DNA from: Aurelia coerulea
Lineage: Eukaryota; Cnidaria; Scyphozoa; Semaeostomeae; Ulmaridae
Direction of reading: 5' to 3'
DNA: 64,000 bases
Assembly (NCBI GenBank): GCA_039566865.1
Contig: CM076947.1
Span: 18,663,501 to 18,727,500 of the forward strand
Of the stretch, positions 12,701-24,700 are shown piece after piece. Position 1 is the stretch's first letter. Every line of letters begins with the position of its first letter. Made by a program: the position numbers and the translations under genes. The notes beneath the pieces were generated by a model. That model was not told the origin of the DNA. It saw nothing but the letters and a program-made list of their open reading frames with translations, and made no database searches.

Positions 12701-15700
12701 ATGAAGGTAGGTGCGTCTGAATTTCATTGATTGCATCAAAGACTTTTCGGTTAAAACCTGCTTTTCCTTTCCTAAAAGTCAAGTCTCTTACCCTAAAGAT
12801 TTTGAGATTGGTAAGCTCCTTAATTGGTTTATAGGGCATGCCACTCCGATCCAGTATTTTTGGGTTACCAAAAACATGTTCTTTCATTAATTGGGATTCA
12901 CTTAGAATTGAAAAGTCAAATTCAAATTTTTTGGTCGTTTTGATGACTTCGTCATAGAATATGTCTTCTGTTTTGAGAGAAAAAAATCCAGGATTTATTT
13001 TAATGAAAGCAAGGCCGTGGTAATCCCCCTCAAAAGATCCCAGCAGTTGCTCTGCTATAACTCTAGTGAAAGAACGTACCTCCATATTACAAAGTTTCGA
13101 CAACCAAACCATCCTTTGTGCAGCAATCTTATTTTGTATATTAGACAGTTTTAGACCTCCTTTTTCCAAATCAGCACTCAACAAAACTTTATTGACTTCA
13201 TGTTTCTTTCCCGCCCATACAAAATCTAATGAATATTTGTCTATTTCTTTCAGAATAGGAGGTGGTATTGAAAATATTTCGGTTCGGTACCATAGTCTAG
13301 AAAGTAGAAAAGTGTTTACAACTTGTACTCTCCCTATCAATGAAATCTTTCTTGGCTTCCAGAAAGTTCCTTTCCACTTGATTTTAGCTAGTTGCTCCAC
13401 AAAAGTAATTTCTGATGTGTCTTTATTTCCTATCCATAGCCCCAGTGCACATACTTTATCATTGGTCCATTTGCAATCAAAAGGCTTATCGTGCCTGTTC
13501 TTCCATTTTCCCATCAGTCGCCCTTCAGTTTTCTGTATATTTACCTTTGCCCCGGTTGCTTCCTCATAGTATTCAAATTGTCTAAATACCTCTGTTATTG
13601 AGGTGTCGTTGGTAAGAAAAATTTGGGTATCATCGGCATACTGAACAAGGACAGATTTTGTAACACAATAGCATGAGATGATTTGTCGACACCTGAATTC
13701 AAAGCGATTAGCGACTGCAGACAAAGGAAATTCTCCCAACCATAAATTCAAAACAAACAAAGCCGCAAACGTTTCTCTGAAACCCAGGTAGCTAGCGCGC
13801 TCGTTGTGCAATCCAGAAAGTGTTTTTAAGAGAAAACATGAGCATATATCGAAAGAAGAAGGATGTATCTAAACATCTACCTCGGGCATTGTTTTTGTTT
13901 GGTTCAGAAGCTGAGCAGTAAGTGTTTTAATTACACCCAAAATAATAAGAGATCTGAATCGCCTCCCAATCGGCTTTTGAACCAAATAAATAAAATGCCC
14001 GTGGCAGATGTGTAGATATATCCTTCTTCTTTCGATCTATACTCATGTTTGCTCTTAGAAACAACTTCTGGAATGCACAACAAGCGAGCTAGCTACCTGG
14101 GTTTCAGAGAATCTTTTGCGGCTTTGCTTGTTTTGATTATCTGGTTGAGAGAATTCCTTTGTCTGCGATCGATAATTACTTTGAATTGAGGTGTCAATCA
14201 AAACCAACTCGTGCTATTGTCTTACCAAATCTGTCCTTGTTGGCATACTGTAGAATCTTTTGCTCAACATCATTTATTACGATTCCTTTTATATCATTGT
14301 TGGAGCGGATTTGGTTTCCTAGAACTTCAGCTATGATTACACATAAAAGGGCGCTAAGGGGATCCCCTTGCCGTACCCCTCTGGTTATTGAAACCTCTTC
14401 TGATAGGAAGCCATTTATTTTTATCTGACTCGATATATCTTTAAGAAAGATTCCAATCCAACATATGAAATAATCACCAAAGCCTATATGTTTAAGCGTT
14501 CGCAAAAGAAAATTGTGGTCAACTCTGTCAAAGGTCTTCTCTTGATCTAGGAAAAGTACAGCAGCCTCTATGTTTCGTGAGTTTGCATATTTGACTATAT
14601 CATGCAGGGTATGTAGATTCGTTGAAATATTTCTTCCTGGGATACATGTCTGGTCTTTATTTATGATAGCCGGCAAAATTTTGCCAAGTCGTATGGCAAG
14701 AGTTTTGGTGATTATTTTCAAATCAACGTTAAGCAGCGATATTGGTCTGTAGTACTTCAAGTCAGAACGAGCCTCCTTTTTGAAAATGAGTTTAAATATT
14801 CCCTTTCTCTGCGTCACACTCAAAATTTTCAATCTTTGAACTTCCATTACCATTTCTAAAAAATCTTCCTTAATCACCGGCCACAGTTTTCTGTAAAATT
14901 CTACTGGCAGACCATCTAAACCAGGTGATTTACCTATTGGTAAATTTTTCATTCCATTCTCAAGTTCTGACAATTCAACATTTTTTTCCCGCAAAATCTT
15001 TTTGTTCTTGGGTTAGTCTTACTTTAGATTTACTCAAAATTTCATTTTGTAGATTTCTATTTGTTGGACCAGCCTGGAAAAGTTTATCATAATATTGTTT
15101 GGTTATATCCAGAATTTTTGGTGTGGATGAATGTAATACTCCGTTTTGATCATACAAGGAAAGAATACTGTTTCCTTCGGACTTTATTTTTTCCATCCTT
15201 GAATAGTACGAAATGTTCGGTTCGTTTTCTTCAAATTTTGGTAAACGAGCTCTTATTCTATGTCCCTCGGATTTTTTAAGAAGGAGTTCCTTTTGTCTTT
15301 TTAGGATACAGTCCAATTCCTTTTCTGCTTGTATTGAGAAGTTTTGATCTAACAATGTTTCCAGTCTTGACCTTTCATTTTGTAGAGTTTTCTCAAGCTC
15401 TGAAGAAACACGTTTTTTCTGAATGGAAAGCATAATGGCTATCGTTTTAACCAGTTCTTTTGCTCTGTCCCACCACTCCAAGATTGATGAAAATTTTCTT
15501 TTGGCCTGTCTGAAATACAACCATTGTTCTTCAATTTCCCTTAAGAAATTTGTGTCTTTTAGAAGCTCGTTATTCAGGGCCCATTGTCCAGGTCCTCTTT
15601 CGTAGGGTTCGTTTATATCTAATGCGATAATCTTATGATCTTTCCATGGTGTATCAATAAAGACATGTCTCGTGATTTTCCCTGACTCGGTGTTCGTTAC

Positions 15701-18700
15701 ATATATTCTGTCTATCCTAGACCGACTTTTTCTGCCTTGATTTGAGTAGGTATACCTTCTACATGTAGGGTTGAGCACTCTAAAGGTGTCAACGAGATCA
15801 AAATCGTCCTTTATCTTATTCCATTCAGGGAGTATTTGTTTGTCTCTATTGAAACAATTTGGTAATTTGCCATTACGATCGAGACCATCCTCTACAAAAT
15901 TGAAATCTCCCATCAAAATATTTATATGAGAGGGTGATAGTGAGCATAGGTTCCAAATCTTTAAAAAGGCTGGTGTAAAATTGAGTGACCTATTTCTTTG
16001 AACTGAATGACTTCAAAGAAACTTTAGCTATTTCTCTATAATTCCAGCGTTGGACTTTTCTGAAATCTTCAATATTTTCAGAATTATAGTGCTTTTCTTC
16101 TTTTTCAAGAATTCAAGAAAAATTTTCAAAAAAGCTTCAAACAATCGTAATTTCTAAACTGTTTGACGCAACATGGAATAATTTCGAAGAAAACCATGGT
16201 TTATGATTGCCTACAATATGGTATCAAGCAAAAGTCCGTCACTCATCTGGTTTATGATTTAGAAATTTGATGACGTCACATCCTCAAATGAGTTGAAATG
16301 TAAGATACGCTGTAATTTCGACAAATATTCAAAATTTCTGAAAAGTCCAACGGTAGAATTATAGGTAAGTATCTAATGTTTCTTTCAAGCCATTCAATCA
16401 GAAGAAATAGGTCATTGAATTTTACACCGACCTTTTTACGCTGAGTTAAAGATTTGGAGCCTATGCTGTGATAGTGCATCCTTCAGTGCTTTTAATTGTT
16501 CTTTTCTTACTTCAAGGAGTTTATCTGTCGTTTGCCCATAGAAACCCACTATGTTGAAAGTATTTGCTGAGTCTTCTTTAGATCTGCATTTTATTGCAAG
16601 TATTCTTCCTTTAATAATTTCCTTTTGCTCTAATATTGACAATTTCTTTGAAGTTATAAAACATAATCCTGCATGGGTGTCTGCGTCGCTAGCAAAGCTA
16701 TGAGTTACGTCATGCGTAATCTCAAAATCGCTCAATTCAGAAGCACCTTCCCAGCTTTTTAAATGTGTCTCTACCAAAAGAGCAAAGTCTACTTTTTTCA
16801 AGTCGGAGAAATTACTTCTTAGGAAGTCTAACTTTTTGGATTCAGATAACCCATTGCAGTTCCAAGTAACTAACCTAACCATGGCTATTTAGGAAATCGA
16901 GTAGTTGTCTTTATTGATACACCAGTGAATATAAATCTACTTACTTTTAATCTAAGTCCAATTTTACTGAGTTTGACAGTTTTACCTTTTTTTGTCCTTT
17001 TTCTTTGTGCTTCCATTTTCTGGGGAGGACAGATGTGAAGCGTCTCTCTTCTTTGGTAAAACATCGCAATCTTCCTCTTCGTGGCCTTCTTTAAAGCAAG
17101 CATTGCATCCCCAAGGATATTCTGTTTCTACTTTTGAGTACATACGGTTTGTGGTGACCTTTTCCTTCCTCAACAGGTTCCCAATCGCATCGTCTATTGA
17201 CTTCATCAATCTAGTTGTGCCGATTTGGTTCAGATGTAGGTCATCGTCGAAGATCTTTTTGTCTGAAGAGCTGATATTTGTCTCGATAACTTTTATTTTT
17301 CCCTGTTTTCGGTTGTTTATTTCCATATTTTTCATCATTTCTGTGGTGTCCTTGATCTTTATGGGATCTTTAGACGGGGCATTTATTGGGGGAACCAAAT
17401 AGAAAGTTTTCTTTTCATCAGCATCCACCATGTCTTTTACTACTTTTCCGACTTCCAACAACTGCTTGTACATCTGTACTCGTTCTGTTTTTTTGCTTTC
17501 TCCTCTGTCAATATTATTCAGGCCTCCTACAAATACACGATTATCATATTTAAGCATCTTTTCATTATAGCTCAGCGAATTTACCAGATGACCAATTTTT
17601 CCTCCAGATATACAGACTATGTCCGCGTTTGTTTTCATTGCGTCGGCTTTTCTTAAGGTTGAGTCGGAGATGATGAGTGTCTTGGTCTTGATTTCGCGAT
17701 CCAATTTGTCTTCTTCTTCGATCTCTCTTTCTGCCATTCTCTTCGGGCACTGTCCGTCGTGAATCGCTTGACATCTTATACAATCATAAGGCTGTCCTTT
17801 ATAAAACACTCTAATTCTCCCTTTTGCATTTGTTTTATCATTTGAGTAGTCTATATCTCTAGGAACAACGGTTCTTTGTTTCAGCTGGATAACAATACAT
17901 CTTTTCCCATTATTCTGGTTATTTCCTTTATATGTTTGAAACCATGTATTCTGAACTATTGTTCCATAGTCAGAGAAGAAAGTGTCAAAGTGCTCATTTT
18001 CCTCTTTCTCTAATCCATTTTCGCATGACCCAATTATTGTCAAGACTGTACCATTATGAAATTCCTGTCCTTTCGGCTTATGGTTCCTTGGCAGCTCCAA
18101 GCTTATTGATCTTGCCCTTTCTCCTTTCCCATCCTTAATTGCCAGTTTGAAATTTTTTAATTTTTAAAATCTCCACCCGATTTGCACTGTATCTTGTATA
18201 CACCCTTTTGTCTTAGCGGTATCATATATGTAGCAACAGGTGATTGCTCAAAAAACCACGCCGCGACGGTTGCCGGCTTTGGTAGTAAAGATTGCGGGTA
18301 TTCTTTGGTGAGGTTGATAAAATATACATTCTTGTTTTCTGTCATTTTGAAAGAGTTTGTGTAAATATGTCAATTCCCCCCCCTTTTTTCTTTCCTTGCA
18401 TAAATAAGTGTTCAAAGAGTTGATATAGGTAAATCTGTAATCTGAAAGAATAAGTATCCAATATGACTTCAAAGAAAAATTATCAGAAGTCTTGTAAATA
18501 AATGTGCTGCAAAAGGCCTGTATGGCAATCCTTGCACACAATTGTGCAAAAGTTTCTTAAAACAATCAAATTTTTTCCTTGTGTTTTTCGAATTCAAAGA
18601 TTCTTTTTAACCATTATGTAAAGTATGTATAGTCAATCAAATAGGATTAAGATTTGTAGTAGGTAGTTGCAAATATAACCATTTTCCGTGATTTCTTCTA

Positions 18701-21700
18701 CTCGTGCGATTTTCCACGCTTCGATTTAGGCCATATGGTCTGTTGTGACCTTTGACCTGTGTCTTGACTCTCTCGCTGTGGAATTTGACGTTGCTTTGAA
18801 GTTCGTGCTTTTACTGGTGTTTGAAAAAATAAAATATCCAACAATCCAAAATAAGCATCCAATATAATTTCAGTAAGCCATTATCAAAATCTTCGATCGA
18901 GCAGCACTTCACTAGCTAGGCATCAAGAACTCCTGAAAATGATCTTATTGGAGCTAGCCGTTTCATTTCAACTTGACTTTTTAAATGCCATTCGAATGTT
19001 CTTTATTTCGACTGAACACCTAGCCTGCGTGCAGACTTTACTTTCCACTGCGAAGGAGAGCCTATGAGGATCTTGTAAAGTCTGCGAATTAGCGTCCATT
19101 ATCGAGTTCTGAATGAAAAGTTTCTCCTTCGAAGAGGAGCTCAATCTTGCGCAATAGATTGACACCTCAAACAGGAAGGAAGAATAATCCCTATCATGCG
19201 AAGAGAATCCCATCCCACCCACAAAACTTCAGAGCCTGCAAAACTGCAGAGGTAATAGGCATGAAAGACTCACCAGTGATTCAAAAACCCCACTTGCTGA
19301 CACATGTCTAAGCTAAGGGTACTACCAACACACCATCAGCTCATCAAATGAAAGTTTAGGCCTAGCCTGACCTGAAGTAAACATTCTGTCCTCGGAGCGG
19401 AGAAACTTTCAAAGAATTGCCTCGTGATCGTTGTAGACTTCCTTCACCTTGAGAATATGCTTGACTGTTTATAATTCCTTTAAAAACAAAGTTTCATCCC
19501 AAGTTATCAAGTCCCGAAGACGGGCAAACTGGGTTGCACACTTCATCATCGGCAAACTTGTTCACCACGCACGGCAACTTCCTCAATTTGAAATTTACGA
19601 AAACGGTTTCGTGTTGTGTCGCAAACAATCACCACAAAGGGTTGCGAAAAACGTGACGATCCTGTCGGCTTTTGATTGGGTCCTTAGAATCTCAAACTAG
19701 ATACTGATTGGCTAACAGACAATAGCCGGACAAAGGCGAGTATCATTGCGCAAGATCTCAGAACTCAATAATGGGCGCTAATTCGCAGACTTTACAAGAT
19801 CCGCCTTGGCTCTCCTTCGCAGTGGAAAGTAAAGTCTGCACGCAGGCTACTGAACACCAGGTTTTGAAGGTGAGAAACTTCTTTTGTTTTGAAAAGAGCC
19901 AACCAATTTGCAGAATAGCCTAGCAGGCTCTAGGGTCAATGTACTGTAGGCGTTGCTGTTTACGGAAAACCTTCATTGTCAATGGGTATGAGGTTGGGCA
20001 AAACTTAACCTTTAACATTCTTTGTTTAAGGTTACTGTAACGGTTCAGGCGGTGATTAAGAAACTCCGTTTACTACGGCCGTTCGTCAAAATATACCAAA
20101 CAAACTTATGCATCATTTTTTTTTTATTTTCAATATAAAAATTTACGACAAAATTACCTAAACACTACCTACAATCTACTATACCACACTACAAGGACGG
20201 GGACCAGGAGGAGCAAAATGTCATGTCTACCCCCTGGAATTAATATAAACTAAAATACAACTAATACAAACTACTATACATACGCTACAACTAATACAAA
20301 TAGAAATTCTAATCATAAAATCATTTTACAAATAAATATTTGAGCTGGTTTCACATTAGATGTCAGGCCAAAATATAATAGTGAACAATCGGAACGCCGG
20401 CCGAGGAAACAACAATGACAACAACTGTCCCCGTCACTGCTCCCCACCCAAGGTCCCCATCGCTCGAGACACCGCTATCGTGTCTGGATTTCTAATATAT
20501 GCCTAACATCCAATGTGAAACAGGCTTGCAAAGGAATATATGGACAGGACTCTACGACAAGAAACTTTACGAAAATGGACTTAGTGGTTTGATGACGTTT
20601 AACTAGATTTACGGTGATCTCAACTGCAGCGACCAGTTGCGTGGATGTAATGTAGAGTCAACTCGAGTATATTTCTGTTGAGGTCCTTTGGAAGGTCTTT
20701 ATCGCCATATAATAAAAGTTGCGTCAAAACCTCATTTGAAAGATCGATATGTCCAAATGGTCGCAGCAAATCAAACACTCTAGCGAGAAGATTTCGACGT
20801 TCAACCTCAAAGGAGGGGCAGAGCAACAAAAAGTGTTCCGTAGTCTCGATACCATTGTTTGTAGGACACATTGGATTTATGGAATCCCTAAAATTGTGCT
20901 TGAATTTGTGAAAGCATAACTTACTAAGACTGCATCATTCGACGCAGAATTAAACGCAGAATATCATAAAATATATTTAGTTGATTTAATAAAATCGCAA
21001 ATGATTTATTCTAGATTTTAGGCAAAATCGACCACCCTTGCGAAAAAATCTTTGTGTACCCAATGATAATCGTTGGACCACGACTATCTATTTACCAGAG
21101 ATATAAGGCCCTGAACTGCAAAACCGTGTCACGAATTTTTGATAAAAGGTAGTGTCTCGAAATGATATTATTTTAAATTAATGTAAATATCTTACATGTC
21201 TTTCTTAACTTTCAGACCTTTTTTTAAATCAGACCAGTGGATCTATCACAAATCGCTGACACAGTTTCGTAGTTATATGCATTGTGACTCTGTGTGCCAA
21301 GTTTCAAGCGATTCGTTGGGTACACAAAGATTTTTTATTACCCACCAGTACTCCGGAATCCTGTTTCAAGAAATCAGTCTTTTATCAAAATGAAGCAAAA
21401 ATTGCGGGAAAAACGATTATGCATGAAAGGTCAAGCAATAAAGCTTAAGCGCGGTCTTGGTAAAGCATTATGTCAATAACAAAGCAGCACGGGATGTCAT
21501 GAACATAGCTGCAAGGTCAAGTGAGTTTACTTTAATCCCCTAATGTATATTCCCGCAATTTTTGAGAAACAGGATTCCTCCCTTTAAGATACTCAAATTT
21601 CCAAGAAATTGTGGCTATTTCTGGAAGTGAGTTGGTTTAAACAGTACTCAAATACTTATACCATCAGATTATGACAAAAACGAAAAATGGAAAATTTTTC

Positions 21701-24700
21701 GTCTGAACGGTTACAGTAACCTTAAAGTTGATTTTCAAAACAGTTTTGCTGTCTTCAAAACACTGTGAAAGAGATTTGTTGAAAATTTGTTCCATTTGTG
21801 AACTTGGGGAACTATGAGGATTTTGGTGAACTTGGCCGCAAACACATCACAATAAAGTCAAGTAATCTCGAAAAGCCCCTAAAACCATATATTTTTCGAC
21901 CATTTAGAAGACTCCAAGATCTATTTTCTTCCAGTCATTGCGTGGATCTTCTTGACAATGCTACCATGTTTGCATTGACAGAACATTTTTGAAATATCTT
22001 CGTGAACATCTTAAGTATTAGAACAGCATGTGAAATACAATGGAGGATTAAGGGACACACAATGCAAACAGAAAATTACAAAAGACCTAATTACTCCATT
22101 GGTGCAATTTTTACCCAAAATGTCCTTTCAGCCTATTGTGTGATGGAAGTAAAGGTCTTCTATGAAACGAAAGCATCAGTCCAGGTGCTGATATTTAAAT
22201 CATATACACTTTAACTATGAAGTGAAATTTGAACACTCTTTCGTATTATGCTATGAATAAAGGATTACGAAGACCAGCAGCATTTGCCATCGTCTGTTTT
22301 TTGTGTGAATTTCTTACAGTCAATTATTCTGGGAGCTGTGCAGAACAAGTTGCTGGTTTCACGCAGGGCTTGCGGATATTTTTATTCCCTTTAATCAAAT
22401 ATGGAAAAGCCAACGTGAGAGGTATGGTTGCCTCCCATTAAATATTGTTGTCGTGGCTGGGTAGAAAAATACAGTCCTTTGTTTGAAAAAATAAGGGTAC
22501 TAAAACAGTAACTATTCTCAAAATTTTTGGCAAAGTGTTCGCACGTGCATTGGGGATATTTTGCTAGTGTATGAATGGCCTCTTCAAATTGTCAAGCCTA
22601 GTAAATATAATAGGGCTACTGTTTATTTTTCAAAACCGTTTCTACAAATCCACTTACAATGCCTTTTACTTGCAGAAGAATGCCAAGAGCTCCCGGCCCA
22701 CCGCCTGGGTTTCCTTTTCCTCTTGGGACTCCTCCTTCCGGAATGCCATGGATGCCGCGACCTGGAATGGTAAGGTTCTTCTTTTAGACAATTATACCAA
22801 GTTTCCCAAAGGACATTCGTTTTCTGGCAAACTTTTCTCAAGTGGATGCTTCTGCAAAAATTCTCTGATATTCGAGTTCTGGTATTATTTTCTGAGACAA
22901 CATTAGGTAAAGTTACTGGGCCTCTTATGGTTGGCCTAGCATTTCGGCTTCAGCAGTCTTTCAATGATAAAAATAAGAAAAAAAGAAAACAATGCGTGCA
23001 ATGTGAAAATTTTGACAACCTTTCTATTCATTGCACGACTAAAGCTGTTCTAGAGGCCACTACATTTCAAACGTTATTGGTGCTATTATTTAGTACATGA
23101 AATAGTTTTTGAAAAAATTCTTTGTCTAAAATTCTCTTCTGGCTAATAAAAAGTGAATACCGCGTAAATGACTTAGCTGAATGATAAGCTGTGGCAACAA
23201 GGAGAAAACTGCCATTTTAAGTTTTGTTTAAGTTTCTATTCACCGGTCACAACCATTTCTAAGAACAGATATCGTATGACTATTTTTAAAGAATCATACT
23301 TTTTGGTCAAAGGTTTGCACAATGTTTCTTTTCAATGAATACCTCCTTGATTTGATAGAATAGCATGTGTAAACATTGTTCCATTCGAGTCGAGAAAACC
23401 CAGAGCAAAATTTTTAGTAGGTTAGGACAAACTTTGGGATTACCAAACTGTAAACTGGAAAATGGGAGGAAAGGTGAAAAAGGTGAGGACAAAGTGAAAA
23501 AGAAATGAATGCGAGAAGGAATATAAAGAGAAGTACAATATGTCAAAATAGAGAGGATAAAAACGAAAAAGAAAGAATTGGTATCACAATCAAGATGCTT
23601 CACAAGTAGTTTTACCAAACAGTTTCAGAATATATCAACTTATATCAACGTATATCAATATTATATCAATAGTTTGAGATTTTAGTTCGAAACGTATCGC
23701 ATTAACAATTAATAGTAAAATACTTCAAGAGTTAAATTCGATGATATTTTTGCAGAATATTAGATTTCATTTGTGCGAATTAGAGTTGAAGACGTTGCCT
23801 GCAGGATAGGGTATTCTCATCAGGTTTAAGAATAACTGGGCTGATTAGAACTACCGTAATTAATTCGTGTTAATGCTTAGTTAGCATAGTGGGACAGACG
23901 CAAGCTTTATAGCTATCGATTACTTGCAGATGCCAATGTCACCTATGATGATGACAAGTCAGATGCAGAGAATGCTTGCAGCTTCACCGCACATGGCATT
24001 ATTTGGAGGTATGCCTCCTGGAGGTATGCCACCCCGTCCACCTCATGGTTTTCCAGGAAATCTTATGCCAGGTCAACGTGAGTGCAATTTCCATATTTAT
24101 ATCATATTTTCATATCTCAATTTTAAGTACAGAGAGGGCAGCCCTTCAACACAAGTACTAGCTTTCCAGGAGGTGTCCTCTTTTGCAGATATTGACTTGC
24201 GTATGACCTTCTAATGGTGATAGTCTACTCATGGTTACTGTATCGCATCTTCCTTTGGATTGAATAGCTTCAAAGGAAATTCACCTACTTTGCTGTAATT
24301 TCTTAGCTGATTTCTTTGCTTTCAGTTTGCCAAATCATTACATTATTATCATTATGAAGTTCTTATGGTAAGCGTTAAGTGATAGCTAAGTAGATGTCTA
24401 CTAAAACAAGAAATAAACTCAAAATTATTATTTCGTGCAGAGTAGAAGTAAAATGATTCTGATGAGTTCAACAATAAGTGTTATATATATATACATATGG
24501 TACAGAGACTCGAAAATGTTTCAACTCAAATTACGTTTTGCTTTTGCTTCATTAGAAATCACAAACGTTGTCAGAATGTTGCTAACGTGTGTCAGAAATT
24601 TTCTGACGAAGCGAAAGCGAAACATAATTTGAATTGACAATGTTTTCAAAATTCTTTATTACATTGATTGCTGCCGAAGGCAGCCTAACTATTCTGCTTC

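Larger units (their letters stand above)
12026..16882 (-). pseudogene. LINE ORF2: endonuclease and reverse transcriptase, interrupted
   Basis: The endonuclease starts at 16882 with LVTWNCNGL and has VETHLK, MGDFNFVEDGLDRNGK, SRIDRIYV and WKDHKI (the usual SDH is KDH). The reverse transcriptase has YYRPISLLNVDLKIITK, LFLDQEKTFDRVDH, ITRGVRQGDPLSALLC and a YADD box that is cut by the element at 13644-14241. The thumb region follows (13634 to about 12440). The tail at 12427-12026 has CKLCGELITAHYHEILHC. The RGVRQGDPLSALL and DQEKAFDR-like motifs place it in the L1/Tx1 group. Confidence 0.85.
11953..18345 (-). mobile_element. L1/Tx1-type LINE, nearly full length
   Basis: On the - strand the order is ORF1 (18345 to 16982), a 100-base gap, then ORF2 (16882 to 12026) with APE-type endonuclease, reverse transcriptase and a Cys/His tail. 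Two fold-back elements (13644-14241 and 15943-16467) with perfect 9-bp duplications interrupt ORF2, and three small frameshifts (about 18150, 14990, 12430) break the frames. Otherwise the frames are open over kilobases, so the copy is young. It fills much of PATL1 intron 6 in antisense orientation. The 3' border is set by the neighbouring A-tail and is approximate. Confidence 0.85.
20030..21721. mobile_element. TTAA-flanked element (piggyBac-like) with LINE inside
   Basis: GGTTACTGTAACGGTTCAG at the left and CTGAACGGTTACAGTAACC at the right are perfect inverted ends of 19 bases, each bordered by TTAA (20026-20029, 21722-21725). A second, inner inverted pair (TTTGTGTACCCAATGATAAT at about 21050 against a TTGGGTACACAAAG stretch at about 21317) lies inside. 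A LINE fragment occupies 20112-20935. TTAA targets are typical of piggyBac; no transposase was seen. Confidence 0.65.
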
